Part shown: positions 7,661 through 15,914 of the stretch, piece after piece
Layout: each line of letters opens with the position of its first letter
How positions within the stretch are numbered: the stretch's first letter is position 1
NCBI GenBank assembly: GCA_030625905.1
Contig: DAOUQA010000009.1
Span: 1 to 20,147 of the forward strand
Direction of reading: 5' to 3'
DNA length: 20,147 bases
From: Kiritimatiellales bacterium
Lineage (GTDB): Bacteria; Verrucomicrobiota; Kiritimatiellia; Kiritimatiellales; Pontiellaceae
Position numbers and translations under genes: made by a program
The notes under the pieces: generated by a model
Databases searched by the model: none
What the model was told of the DNA's origin: nothing
The model's input: the letters and a program-made list of their open reading frames with translations, nothing else

Positions 7661-8638
7661 TTAAGTGGATTCAGTATAGCCGTCCGGATGGGCTTGGTGC
7701 CAGTTCCAGGCGCTTTGCACGATGGTTTTGAGGTCGGCGAATTGCGGATTCCATCCGAGTTCGGTCTTGGCCTTGGTGGAGTCGGCAACGAGGGCGCTGC
7801 AGTCACCCGCGCGGCGCGGTTCGAGCTCGGCGGGAATCGGGTGGCCGGTGACTTTGCGGCAAACCTCGATGACTTCCTTGACGGTGTAGCCGTCGCCGTT
7901 ACCGAGGTTGAAACCGCCGCGAACACCGGGCTTGAGCGCGAGGATGTGGGCCTGCGCGAGATCCTTGATGTGGATATAGTCGCGCACGCAGGTGCCGTCG
8001 CGGGTTTCGTAGTCATCGCCGAAGATGAATATTTTATCGCGCTTGCCTTGAGCCACCTGCAGGACGAGGGGAATGAGGTGGCTTTCGGGATTGTGTGCTT
8101 CGCCATATTTTTCGGTGGCGCCGCAGGCGTTGAAATAGCGCAGGAAAACGCACTCGATTCCATGGATTTCCTCGCCCCATTTGAAGATGTGTTCGCAGAG
8201 ATATTTGGATTCGCCGTAGACGCTTTCCGGGAGCTGCGGCAGCGTTTCGTCCATCGGCATGCGTTCGGGCGTGCCGTAGGTGGCACAGGTGGAGGAGAAA
8301 ATCAGCTTTTTGCAGCCGGATTCCACCATGGCGTTCATTAGGTTCATCGATCCGCCGACATTGTTTTCGAAGAAGGGCATAGGCTCCTTCATGGATTCGC
8401 CGACTTCGATGTAGGCGGCGAAATGGATGACCGCGTCGGGGCGTTCGGCTAGCAGGGCACTTTTGATGTCCTCCTTGTAGCGGAGATCTCCCTGCATGAA
8501 CTTTGCGCGGGGGTCGACGGCGGCTTGGAATCCACGTTCAAGGCTATCAAATACAACGACTTCATGCCCTTTGTCGCAGAGCATTTCGGTAGTGACGCTT
8601 CCTATATATCCGGCTCCGCCGGCAACGAGTACTTTCAT
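7661..8638 (-). CDS. galE: UDP-glucose 4-epimerase
   Basis: A 325-residue extended short-chain dehydrogenase that interconverts UDP-galactose and UDP-glucose in the Leloir pathway and supplies UDP-galactose for glycans. The NAD-binding loop is GGAGYIG (7-13). The catalytic set is Ser116/Thr117 in FSSTCATYG with Tyr141 and Lys145 in YGESKYLCEH. Other family landmarks are HFAAYIEVGESM (72-83) and the UDP-sugar loop RYFNACGA. GGAGATC precedes the ATG. It sits 60 bases downstream of galK on the same strand, supporting a galactose-use operon; galT is not in the window, so the pathway is completed elsewhere or differently. Confidence 0.95.
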   Translation of the reverse strand: MKVLVAGGAGYIGSVTTEMLCDKGHEVVVFDSLERGFQAAVDPRAKFMQGDLRYKEDIKSALLAERPDAVIHFAAYIEVGESMKEPMPFFENNVGGSMNLMNAMVESGCKKLIFSSTCATYGTPERMPMDETLPQLPESVYGESKYLCEHIFKWGEEIHGIECVFLRYFNACGATEKYGEAHNPESHLIPLVLQVAQGKRDKIFIFGDDYETRDGTCVRDYIHIKDLAQAHILALKPGVRGGFNLGNGDGYTVKEVIEVCRKVTGHPIPAELEPRRAGDCSALVADSTKAKTELGWNPQFADLKTIVQSAWNWHQAHPDGYTEST

Positions 8639-8648
8639 GGTTGATCTC

Positions 8649-8676
8649 CGTGATACGTGATGCGTGAGTCGTGATA
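8649..8676. repeat. Four tandem 7-base repeats (CGTGATA type) between galK and galE
   Basis: Four consecutive heptamers, CGTGATA, CGTGATG, CGTGAGT and CGTGATA, fill half of the short galK-galE gap. They are followed by inverted copies of the core (TCACG at 8678-8682, GTCAC at 8691-8695). Heptameric tandem repeats of this style resemble the STRR repeats known from cyanobacteria. On the minus-strand mRNA they could pair with the inverted copies to form a hairpin between the two genes. Confidence 0.7.
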
Positions 8677-8698
8677 GTCACGTCTCAATCGTCACTCT

Positions 8699-9871
8699 TC
8701 ATTTTATAACAATTGCCCCGGCGGAAGGGATAATGGTTTCCGCGGTGGGGTGGATTCCCTTGGCCTTGCAGGCCTTGACAATCTTTTCACAAATCGACTT
8801 TGCATTGGCCGCATGGACGAGAGCCACGACGCTGCCGCCCCAGCCGCCACCGGAAAGGCGGGCGCCGAGTGCGCCGGCTTCGCGGGTGGCTTCGACGACG
8901 ATGTCGAGTTCTTCGCACGAGTTTTCGAACGCGGTTCGGGAGGTTTCATGCGAGTCGTAGAGAAGTTGACCGAATGCTTCAAGCTGGCCTTCAGCGAGTA
9001 GTTTCACGCCTTTTTCGACACGCGTGATTTCGCCGATGACATGCGTGGCGCGCTGGGCGGCTTCGGGGTCGATCTTGTCCTTGTTGGCTTCGAACTCTTC
9101 CCAAGAAACATCGCGCAGTGTCGTGACGGGGTGGTCGAGTAAGGCACCGAGTTCGGCGGCGGCTTTTTCGCAACTTTCGTGGCGTGCGTTGTAGGGGGAA
9201 TCGGCCAGCGCATGTTTGATATGCGGATTGATCATCAGGAAGACGACATCACCGGGCAGTTTGACCGGACCGGTTTCCAGGCTCCGGAAGTCGCTGTGGA
9301 TGAGGCCGTGGTGGACGCCGAAGATGCTGGAAAACTGGTCGAGTAGCCCGCAGTTGCATCCGGCGAAATTATTTTCGGCGGCCTGGGCGAGGATGCCGAC
9401 CTCCTTCTTATCGAGTTTCTTTCCGGTGTATTCGAGCACGGCGTAGGCCGTGGCCACTTCGAGCGCGGCGGAGCTAGACAGCCCAGCGCCCATGGGAATG
9501 GAGCCGAGGAAGGTGCAGTCGACGGAATCGATTTCAACGTCTTGGCCGCGCAGGTAGAACATGACGCCCTTGACATAATTTGCCCACTGGACATTCTTGG
9601 GTAGGCGCTCGTCCGAGGCAGGGTCGAACTTGGTGGTCTCCATGAGATCACCGGCGGTCAAACGTACCCCGGGTTTGTCCGAAGCCGAGATGCAAAAGCA
9701 GTGGCCCATGTTAATGGCAGCGGAAAGGACGGTGCCTTCATTATAGTCGGTATGGTTCCCGAGTACTTCGACGCGACCGGGGGCATAGGCCACGGCCGTT
9801 GGCTTGGTTCCATAAGTCTGGGTATGGATATTGATGGCCTTTGCCACCACTTGTTCATCATGCATGTTCAC
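8699..9871 (-). CDS. galK: Galactokinase (GHMP family)
   Basis: A 390-residue GHMP kinase that phosphorylates galactose at C1 with ATP. Three family motifs are present: the N-terminal signature PGRVEVLGNHTDYNEG (31-46), the phosphate loop PMGAGLSSSAALE (126-138) and the C-terminal GGGWGGSVVAL (341-351). The catalytic aspartate is Asp178 in GLLDQFSS. One point is odd: the usual signature reads GRxNxxGEHxDYN, but here the Asn is Glu35 and the Glu is Asn39. That Glu touches the sugar in characterised galactokinases, so substrate preference may differ. The ATG at 9871 has AGGGA about eight bases upstream. It is the first gene of the galK-galE-secreted protein operon and diverges from a small lipoprotein gene. 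Confidence 0.9.
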   Translation of the reverse strand: MNMHDEQVVAKAINIHTQTYGTKPTAVAYAPGRVEVLGNHTDYNEGTVLSAAINMGHCFCISASDKPGVRLTAGDLMETTKFDPASDERLPKNVQWANYVKGVMFYLRGQDVEIDSVDCTFLGSIPMGAGLSSSAALEVATAYAVLEYTGKKLDKKEVGILAQAAENNFAGCNCGLLDQFSSIFGVHHGLIHSDFRSLETGPVKLPGDVVFLMINPHIKHALADSPYNARHESCEKAAAELGALLDHPVTTLRDVSWEEFEANKDKIDPEAAQRATHVIGEITRVEKGVKLLAEGQLEAFGQLLYDSHETSRTAFENSCEELDIVVEATREAGALGARLSGGGWGGSVVALVHAANAKSICEKIVKACKAKGIHPTAETIIPSAGAIVIK

Positions 9872-9949
9872 TGTCCCTGAAAACTTAATCCGAGATAGTA
9901 GAGGTTTGCCGGAGGGATGGCTATTGAGATTTTTGAGAAAAAAGGGGCA

Positions 9950-10069
9950 ATGAAATATTCAACCTGTCTTCTTTTTGTGTTTGTCCTCCTCCTGACCGGA
10001 TGTCTTCTGAAGTACGAGGATGTGAGCGACGAGCCGGAATATGCGCCTCTCATTGGCACAAAGGAGTAA
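9950..10069 (+). CDS. Small lipoprotein (39 residues)
   Basis: A 39-residue reading frame with a complete lipoprotein signal: Lys2, a hydrophobic run, and lipobox LLTGC with Cys18. The mature peptide is only 22 residues (CLLKYEDVSDEPEYAPLIGTKE), acidic. AAAGGGGC lies just before the ATG. The signal peptide and ribosome site make it a convincing gene despite its size. It diverges from galK with a 78-base gap. The abrupt stop after GTKE could mean that it is the shortened form of a longer lipoprotein; no continuation is obvious in the bases after it. Function unknown. Confidence 0.75.
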   Translation: MKYSTCLLFVFVLLLTGCLLKYEDVSDEPEYAPLIGTKE

Positions 10070-10243
10070 CCCGTGCCGCCACTGTTTCCGCTCGATCCAT
10101 TACCGGGGCGCAGAGGCTGGAGGCGGCTCTGAATCATCCAACCCCTGACTTCAGCCCGACGCCACCTCCGCCACGCGAAGCGAGACGATGCGAAGCAGGA
10201 AGTCAACTGCGCCGGAGAGCGCCCGCGAATGAGGGTTGAACTA
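10070..10243. other. Non-coding GC-rich stretch with repeat-like sequence
   Basis: These 174 bases lie between the lipoprotein stop and the TPR gene's stop. I see no gene. Part of it is repetitive: ACGCGAAGCGAGACGATGCG (10176-10195) contains related GCGAAGC-type units, and CAACCC near 10138 faces GGGTTG near 10233. It has the look of an interspersed element, but there is no second copy in the window to prove that. No T-run marks a terminator for the lipoprotein gene. Confidence 0.4.
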
Positions 10244-11326
10244 CTACTTCTTAGGTTTTTCCAAGGCGCGGATTAAGAGCTGGAATTCATCGGATTCGCG
10301 GAGTTGGTCGAATTCTTCACTGTCCATATAAGCGATGGCAGAGCTTGAATCGGTAAGTTGTATCCCGCGCTGGATGGCGGCCATGGCTTTATCCGGATGG
10401 GTGTTGTGCATCTCTGCCCGAGCCAACAGGAAGTACAGGACCGGAATGTCGGTGATTTGCATGGTTAGTCTTTCGAGCAACTCGGCGGATTGTTCCCAGC
10501 GGCCCAGTTTTGTGAGGTAGAGGGCGAAGCTGTACTGGGTGTCAATATCCATGGGCCGCAGGTCGATATATTTTTCATAGGCGACTACCGCGTCGTCTTC
10601 CCGTTCCTGTTCCTTGTAGAGAACCGCCAGGTTTTTCTGGGGCTCCGCATAGGTCGGTTTCATTTCGAGGGCCTGCTTCAAATAGCTCTCCGCCCGATCG
10701 TAGGCTTCGGCATGGATGCAGGCTGCGCCAAGATTGTTGAGCACCTCGGGTGTCAGATCCGCTTCCGAGGCATCTTCCAATAAAACGAGAGCCTTGTCGA
10801 AGTCCTCCAACTTGAAATAAAGTGCGCTCAGTGGTGCCTTCACGCCTTCAAGGTCGGGGAGGATTTCCAAAGCATTTTCGTAGTGCTTGGCGGCCACTTC
10901 GTTTTCACCCATGTTGGCCGCCTGCTTGGCGAGAATCAGATTGAAAGCGGCTTTTAGGATCCACTGGGAATTGAACGGACGCTCTCCCGTTCCGCTCCAT
11001 TCCGGATTGCCGTAGTTATCGGGAAAGTCGAGGACCCATTGCGATTCGGATCCCAACGAATAGCGCGGGATATATCCCTGTGTGATGGATGTGGGGGAGG
11101 GATCCGTGGATTGGATTTCAAGGTATTCGCGCACGACCACGTATACTAGCGAAACGGATAGAACCAGCACGAGCAGGCCTAGGACGAAGTTGGTGAACTG
11201 GTGTCGCCGTATTTGGCGCTTGCGCTCTTCAAGAACTTCACCGGAAACCTGCGGTGTAAAGTCGTCCTTGGCTGTCTGATCGGTTGTGTAGATATCTTGA
11301 AGATGTTGGCGTTTTCCTGAGTCCAT
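10244..11326 (-). CDS. Membrane-anchored TPR-repeat protein
   Basis: A 360-residue protein with a short cytoplasmic N-terminus, one membrane helix (about residues 44-66, FTNFVLGLLVLVLSVSLVYVVV) and a large outer part made of tetratricopeptide repeats (about 124-325). Repeat landmarks include AAKHYENALEILPD, AESYLKQALEMKPTYAEPQKNLAVLY and DAVVAYEKYIDLRP. TPRs bind other proteins, so an assembly or scaffold role in the periplasm is likely but unspecified. The frame stays open upstream to 11458, but the preceding 44 residues (Trp-rich, unlike a protein start) are doubtful, so I use ATG 11326 (MDSGKRQH), which has only a weak GGGA ribosome site. It diverges from the pnt operon with a 185-base gap. 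Confidence 0.85.
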   Translation of the reverse strand: MDSGKRQHLQDIYTTDQTAKDDFTPQVSGEVLEERKRQIRRHQFTNFVLGLLVLVLSVSLVYVVVREYLEIQSTDPSPTSITQGYIPRYSLGSESQWVLDFPDNYGNPEWSGTGERPFNSQWILKAAFNLILAKQAANMGENEVAAKHYENALEILPDLEGVKAPLSALYFKLEDFDKALVLLEDASEADLTPEVLNNLGAACIHAEAYDRAESYLKQALEMKPTYAEPQKNLAVLYKEQEREDDAVVAYEKYIDLRPMDIDTQYSFALYLTKLGRWEQSAELLERLTMQITDIPVLYFLLARAEMHNTHPDKAMAAIQRGIQLTDSSSAIAYMDSEEFDQLRESDEFQLLIRALEKPKK

Positions 11327-11431
11327 GCGTTTTTGTTCCCATATATTTAGAGTAAAGGCGCGGATTTTCCATAACCATGTTGCAAATGCAATCTTAATGT
11401 GTGCCGACGTTGGTTTCTGCAAAATGTTCAC

Positions 11432-11461
11432 TTGACAGTTGTTTGATGATCTGGGCATATA
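11432..11461 (+). promoter_or_regulatory. Candidate sigma-70-type promoter for the pnt operon
   Basis: A perfect TTGACA (11432-11437) is followed after 18 bases by CATATA (11456-11461), a mediocre -10 match. It lies about 50 bases before pntAA in the divergent gap with the TPR gene. This is a reading by eye; the -10 is weak. Confidence 0.4.
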
Positions 11462-11511
11462 GCATTAAATCATACTAAAAAAGTCCAATTTACTCGCAAG
11501 GAGAGCTATCT

Positions 11512-12654
11512 ATGCTAATCGCGGTTCCGAAAGAAATTCTTCCCGATGAAAACCGGGTCGCTTTGATCCCGGCATCCATATCGGTACTGGCCAAGGCCGG
11601 GCTGGAGGTGATGGTTGAAAGCGGTGCGGGTGCGGGTTGCTTCTACAGCGACCGTGCCTATGAGGAGGCCGGCGTAAGGATTGCTCCGGATGCCGAAGCC
11701 CTCTATTCCGTCGCCGACATCATTTTCAAGGTGCGTCCGCCGGAAGCCGAAGAGGTTGGGAAAATGAACGAGGGCACGGTGTTGGTCTGCCTGATGGATG
11801 CCTTTTCCCGGCGCGACCTCATGGAACAACTGGCCGCAAAAAGGATCAGTGGCTTTGGTCTCGAATTCGTGCCGCGCATCTCCCGGGCGCAGAGCATGGA
11901 TGTGCTCAGCTCGATGGCGGCGATTGCCGGCTACCGCGCGGTGATCGAGGCGGCCGGGCTGCTGCCGAAATATTTCCCGATGCTGATGACCTCTGCCGGA
12001 ACAATTCCTCCCGCAAAGGTGTTTGTGATTGGCGCGGGCGTGGCGGGGTTGATGGCCATTGCGACAGCCAAGCGGCTCGGTGCGGTGGTGGAAGCCTACG
12101 ACACCCGCCCGGTGGTGAAGGAGCAGGTGGAGAGTGTCGGCGCCAAGTTTGTCGAATTCGACCTCGAAACCGAAGGCTCCGAGGATGCGGGCGGCTATGC
12201 CAAGGCACAGTCGGCCGATTTCTATAAGCAGCAGCAGGAGCAGATGAAGGCCAAGCTGGCGGCCGTCGATGTGGTCATCACCACCGCCGCGATCCCCGGC
12301 AAGAAGGCACCGGTGCTGATTACCGACGACATGCTGCAAGCCATGCAGCCGGGATCCGTCATCATCGATCTGGCCGCCGAGCGCGGCGGCAACGCCGAAG
12401 GCGCGGTGGCCGGCGAAGTGGTTGAAAAGCACGGCGTAAGGATTGTCGGCTACACCGACTATCCCTCGCGCTCGTCGGTGCATGCCTCGCAGCTGTTTGC
12501 CAAGAATATCACCACCTTCCTTTTGAACATGGTCAAGGAAGGCGCGTACACGATCGACCTCGAGGACGAAATCGTAAAGGGCGCGCTGTTGGTGCACGAC
12601 GGGCAGGTTGTCCATGAAATGATCAAGCCGCTGATGGAACAAAAAGGAGAATAA
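11512..12654 (+). CDS. pntAA: Proton-translocating NAD(P)+ transhydrogenase subunit alpha, part 1 (NAD-binding)
   Basis: A 380-residue soluble domain I that binds NAD(H) and passes hydride to NADP bound by PntB. The protein opens with MLIAVPKEILPDENRVAL, typical of the alanine dehydrogenase/PntA family. The RQD-type loop RISRAQSMDVLSS (122-134) and the Rossmann loop VIGAGVAGLMAIATAKRLGA (172-191), followed by EAYDTRP, are intact. It lacks the C-terminal membrane part, which is encoded by the next gene, so this is the three-subunit form found in many bacteria such as Rhodospirillum rather than the two-subunit E. coli form. AAGGAGAG (11498-11505) precedes the ATG. The three genes are two or three bases apart. 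Confidence 0.95.
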   Translation: MLIAVPKEILPDENRVALIPASISVLAKAGLEVMVESGAGAGCFYSDRAYEEAGVRIAPDAEALYSVADIIFKVRPPEAEEVGKMNEGTVLVCLMDAFSRRDLMEQLAAKRISGFGLEFVPRISRAQSMDVLSSMAAIAGYRAVIEAAGLLPKYFPMLMTSAGTIPPAKVFVIGAGVAGLMAIATAKRLGAVVEAYDTRPVVKEQVESVGAKFVEFDLETEGSEDAGGYAKAQSADFYKQQQEQMKAKLAAVDVVITTAAIPGKKAPVLITDDMLQAMQPGSVIIDLAAERGGNAEGAVAGEVVEKHGVRIVGYTDYPSRSSVHASQLFAKNITTFLLNMVKEGAYTIDLEDEIVKGALLVHDGQVVHEMIKPLMEQKGE

Positions 12655-12656
12655 CC

Positions 12657-12932
12657 GTGGAAGCACTCATTATTTTTGTGTTGGCCGTATTCATCGGCTA
12701 CGAAGTGATTACGAAGGTACCGCCCACCCTGCACACCCCGCTGATGAGCGGTTCGAACGCCATTTCCGGCATCGCGGTTATTGGTGCCATCATCTGTGCC
12801 GGTGCCGGCGGAACCTCGTGGTTTGCCAACTTTCTAGGCTTTGTGGCGGTGGTGCTGGCCATGATCAATATTGTCGGCGGCTTCATGGTCACTGACCGCA
12901 TGCTGCAAATGTTCAAACGGAAAAAGGGGTAG
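12657..12932 (+). CDS. pntAB: NAD(P)+ transhydrogenase subunit alpha, part 2 (membrane)
   Basis: A 91-residue membrane protein with an N-terminal helix (2-18) and two further helices (about 35-52 and 58-77), matching the membrane part of PntA. It contributes to the proton channel together with PntB. It begins with GTG two bases after the pntAA stop, with AAAGGAGA (12643-12650) upstream, and ends three bases before pntB. The short length is normal for the three-subunit enzyme. Confidence 0.93.
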   Translation: MEALIIFVLAVFIGYEVITKVPPTLHTPLMSGSNAISGIAVIGAIICAGAGGTSWFANFLGFVAVVLAMINIVGGFMVTDRMLQMFKRKKG

Positions 12933-12935
12933 GCC

Positions 12936-14315
12936 ATGGATTGGATTAATCTAGCCTATTTGGTCTCCGCCGTTCTTTTCATTCTGGGTCTGAAGGGTCT
13001 TGGTTCGCCCCGGAGCGCTCCGCGGGGCAACCTGCTCGGAGCCGTGGGTATGCTCATCGCGGTTGTGGCGACCCTGCTCGATAGAGGGGTGGTGGGTTAT
13101 TCGTGGATCATCGCTGGCATCGTCGTGGGTTCCGCGATCGGCGTGGTCATGGCGAAGCGGGTGCAAATGACGCAGATGCCGGAGATGGTCGCCATCTTTA
13201 ATGGATTCGGCGGAGCGGCCTCGCTCGTGGTTGCCCTGTCGACCTACATCATCGTTTCCGGAGGAAGCACCTCCTGGGCAATTGCGTTGGTGCTCAGCGC
13301 GCTCATCGGCGCCGTTACGCTAACCGGAAGCGTGGTGGCCTGGGCCAAGCTCCAGGGCTATGCCGACAAGGCCATGCAGCTGCCGAAGCAAGGCCTTTGG
13401 CGCGCCGGGTTGGGGCTGGCCATTTTGGTGCTGGCGATCCTGTTCGTCAACAATCCACACGCCGGCGGGTTCTACCTCTTTGCACTGTCCGTGGTGGCGC
13501 TCGGGATGGGTGTTCTGCTGGTCATCGCCATCGGCGGGGCGGACATGCCCGTGGTCATTGCGCTGCTCAACTCCTATTCCGGCCTTGCGGCCGCCGCCAC
13601 CGGGTTCGTGCTCAACAACTATGGCTTGATCATCAGCGGTGCGCTGGTTGGTGCTTCCGGCATCATTCTCAGCCAAATCATGTGCAAGGCCATGAATCGT
13701 TCGCTCGGTTCCGTCCTGTTTGGCGGCGCGATGGTCAGCGAAGACCAGATGGCCTCCATCCCCGGCAAGGAGTTCTACGAAGGCAAGGTCAAGAGCTGCG
13801 GCGCGGAAGAGGTCGCCATGCTGCTGGAAAATGCACAGAAGGTGATCTTTGCCCCTGGCTATGGATTGGCCGTCGCCCAGGCCCAGCACGTTACGCAGGA
13901 ACTCGCCTCGTCGCTTGAAAAACGCGGCATCGATGTCCAGTTCGCCATTCATCCGGTTGCGGGCCGCATGCCGGGGCATATGAACGTGTTGCTCGCCGAG
14001 GCCGAGGTGCCGTACGATAAGCTCATCGAAATGGATAATATTAATCCCGAGTTTTCCCAGACCGATGTTACCATCGTGCTTGGTGCGAACGACGTCACCA
14101 ATCCTGCCGCGCGCGATGATCCGGCCAGCCCGATCTACGGCATGCCGATCCTTGAGGTCGACAAGTCCCGTACGGTCATCGTTATCAAACGCAGCCTCAG
14201 TCCCGGCTTCGCCGGCATCCCGAACCAACTCTTCATCAACGACAACAGCCTCATGCTCTTCGGCGATGCCAAAGCCGTCCTCCAGGATCTGATCCGGGCC
14301 ATGAACGAGTTGTAG
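12936..14315 (+). CDS. pntB: NAD(P)+ transhydrogenase subunit beta
   Basis: A 459-residue protein with about nine membrane helices (1-265) and a C-terminal NADP(H)-binding domain III (about 285-459). Landmarks are VAIFNGFGGAASL (85-97), DMPVVIALLNSYSGLAAAATGF (203-224), the NADP loop PGYGLAVAQAQH (307-318), HPVAGRMPGHMNVLLAEA (339-356) and LGANDVTNPAA (382-392). The enzyme uses the proton gradient to reduce NADP+ with NADH, supplying NADPH for biosynthesis and redox defence. The length is normal and nothing is missing. No convincing terminator follows before the next gene. Confidence 0.96.
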   Translation: MDWINLAYLVSAVLFILGLKGLGSPRSAPRGNLLGAVGMLIAVVATLLDRGVVGYSWIIAGIVVGSAIGVVMAKRVQMTQMPEMVAIFNGFGGAASLVVALSTYIIVSGGSTSWAIALVLSALIGAVTLTGSVVAWAKLQGYADKAMQLPKQGLWRAGLGLAILVLAILFVNNPHAGGFYLFALSVVALGMGVLLVIAIGGADMPVVIALLNSYSGLAAAATGFVLNNYGLIISGALVGASGIILSQIMCKAMNRSLGSVLFGGAMVSEDQMASIPGKEFYEGKVKSCGAEEVAMLLENAQKVIFAPGYGLAVAQAQHVTQELASSLEKRGIDVQFAIHPVAGRMPGHMNVLLAEAEVPYDKLIEMDNINPEFSQTDVTIVLGANDVTNPAARDDPASPIYGMPILEVDKSRTVIVIKRSLSPGFAGIPNQLFINDNSLMLFGDAKAVLQDLIRAMNEL

Positions 14316-14420
14316 AAACAGGAGTCATGTCTCCCAGTTAACAGCCGAAATAATTAAGTGCAGGTTTCCCCGGGTTCGGATAGACTCACGCCCAGTAACG
14401 AATTGGATAGGGGCTTGTGC

Positions 14421-15914
14421 ATGTTGGATAACGACGAACTACTGTGCGCTGATTTGCCGACGAAACCGGCGGCGGATGTGGGTGCGATTTTGGTGGCAGG
14501 GGCGACGGGCTACATTGGTGGGCGGTTGGTTCCTGAACTTATCGGGCGCGGCTACAAGGTGCGGGTGATGGTGCGCGCGCCTTCGCCCGAACACGCGGAG
14601 CGCTGGCCGGAGGCCGAGGTGGTGGTGGCCGACGCGTTGGAGGTCGAGCCGGTTTCCCGTGCCTTGAAAGGCATCCACACCGTTTTCTACCTGATCCATT
14701 CAATGCTTTACGGCCTTGATCAATTCAAGAACACCGACATCCAGGCTGCGGCAAATTTCCGCCAGGCCGCGGAACAGCGTGGCGTGGCGCGCATTATCTA
14801 TCTGGGCGGACTGGGCGATACGCGCACAACGCTTTCAACGCATCTGACGAGCCGCCTTCAAGTGGCCGACGAGTTTTCGCAGGGACGCGTGCCGACAACC
14901 ATTCTCCGCGCCGCGATCATCATTGGCTCCGGTAGCGCATCGTACGAGATGATCAACCATCTGGTACGCAGGTTGCCGCTCTTTCTTGTGCCTGTCTGGG
15001 CAAAGACCAAATGCCAGCCGATCGGGTTGCGCGATGTCATTAAGTCGCTCGTTGGCGTGCTGGAGCTTCCGGAAACGGCTGGCCAGACGTTCGATATTGG
15101 CGGTTCCGATATCCTGACCTACGAAAAAATCATTAAAACCCATGCCGAAGTGCTTGGGAAAAAACGGATCTTTATCCGTTCGCCGATCGCGAACATCAAG
15201 GTCTATTCCTACATCACCAGTCTTTTGACCCCTGTCCCGGCGGCCATCACATGGTGCCTGATGGAGAGCGTGACCCACGATGTGGTGTGCCAGGAAAACG
15301 ATATCCTCGAATGGGTTCCCTTCCGCCGCATCTCCTGCAAGGAGGCGTTGGTGCTGGCCATTTCGCGGGAGGAGCAGGATGCCGTCCGCTCGCGCTGGTC
15401 GGACAACTATCCGCTGGACCACGAGCTGGCGATCAAGTTGCACGAACTTTCGGCGGCACCGGACTATTCAAGCTCCTATTCGCTGTTGTCGCATAAACCG
15501 GCCGAGGCGCTGTTCCGGTCCTTTCTCAAGGTGGGCGGCCGCGAAGGGTGGTTCAACAGCAACTTCCTTTGGCGTATCCGCGGAGCGCTTGACCGCCTGC
15601 TGATGGGTGTGGGGACTGCGCGTGGGCGGCGCAGCGCAACGACGCTGCGCGTGAACGATGTGATCGACTTTTGGCGTGTAGAAGCCATCGAGAAAAACCG
15701 GCTCCTGCTTCTGCGCGCCGAGATGAAACTGCCGGGGCGCGCATGGCTGGAGTTCAGGATCGATCCCGAAGGCGAACGGCAGAACCGGCTGACCGTTACG
15801 GCATACTACCAGTCGAAGGGACTTTGGGGGCGGATCTACTGGTACATCTTCCTGCCGTTCCACCACTTCATCTTCTACGACCTTATCAAGCAAATCGAAA
15901 AGCGCAGCCGGTAG
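14421..15914 (+). CDS. YbjT-like NAD(P)-binding SDR-family protein with DUF2867 domain
   Basis: A 497-residue two-domain protein. The N-terminal 290 residues are an atypical short-chain dehydrogenase fold with dinucleotide loop VAGATGYIGGRLV (25-37), HTVFYLIHSMLYG and the strand-end block IIYLGGLGD. The C-terminal part (about 330-497) matches the DUF2867 pattern: GWFNSNFLWRIRG, LLRAEMKLPGRAWLEFRI and YYQSKGLWGRIYWYIFLPFHHFIF. This is the architecture of E. coli YbjT, whose substrate is not established. I chose the ATG at 14421, with AGGGG eight bases upstream, over an in-frame GTG at 14358. It lies 105 bases after pntB on the same strand and may be read with it. Confidence 0.85.
   Translation: MLDNDELLCADLPTKPAADVGAILVAGATGYIGGRLVPELIGRGYKVRVMVRAPSPEHAERWPEAEVVVADALEVEPVSRALKGIHTVFYLIHSMLYGLDQFKNTDIQAAANFRQAAEQRGVARIIYLGGLGDTRTTLSTHLTSRLQVADEFSQGRVPTTILRAAIIIGSGSASYEMINHLVRRLPLFLVPVWAKTKCQPIGLRDVIKSLVGVLELPETAGQTFDIGGSDILTYEKIIKTHAEVLGKKRIFIRSPIANIKVYSYITSLLTPVPAAITWCLMESVTHDVVCQENDILEWVPFRRISCKEALVLAISREEQDAVRSRWSDNYPLDHELAIKLHELSAAPDYSSSYSLLSHKPAEALFRSFLKVGGREGWFNSNFLWRIRGALDRLLMGVGTARGRRSATTLRVNDVIDFWRVEAIEKNRLLLLRAEMKLPGRAWLEFRIDPEGERQNRLTVTAYYQSKGLWGRIYWYIFLPFHHFIFYDLIKQIEKRSR

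Noticed and set aside
7642..8286. Upstream extension of the secreted-protein frame by 215 codons into galE
   Set aside because: The extension overlaps galE in another frame, is Ser/Pro/Arg-rich without domains, and a clear ribosome site and signal peptide define the start at 7641.
7688..8341. Open frame of 217 codons on the plus strand across galE
   Set aside because: An antisense shadow of galE with low-complexity Ala, Gly, Val and Phe content.
11515..12666. A long open frame (383 codons) on the strand opposite pntAA
   Set aside because: It mirrors pntAA exactly, its translation is rich in His, Arg and Gly with no recognisable domain, and it arises from codon bias of the real gene.
13320..14228. 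Open frame of 302 codons opposite pntB
   Set aside because: A shadow frame of a clearly coding membrane protein gene.
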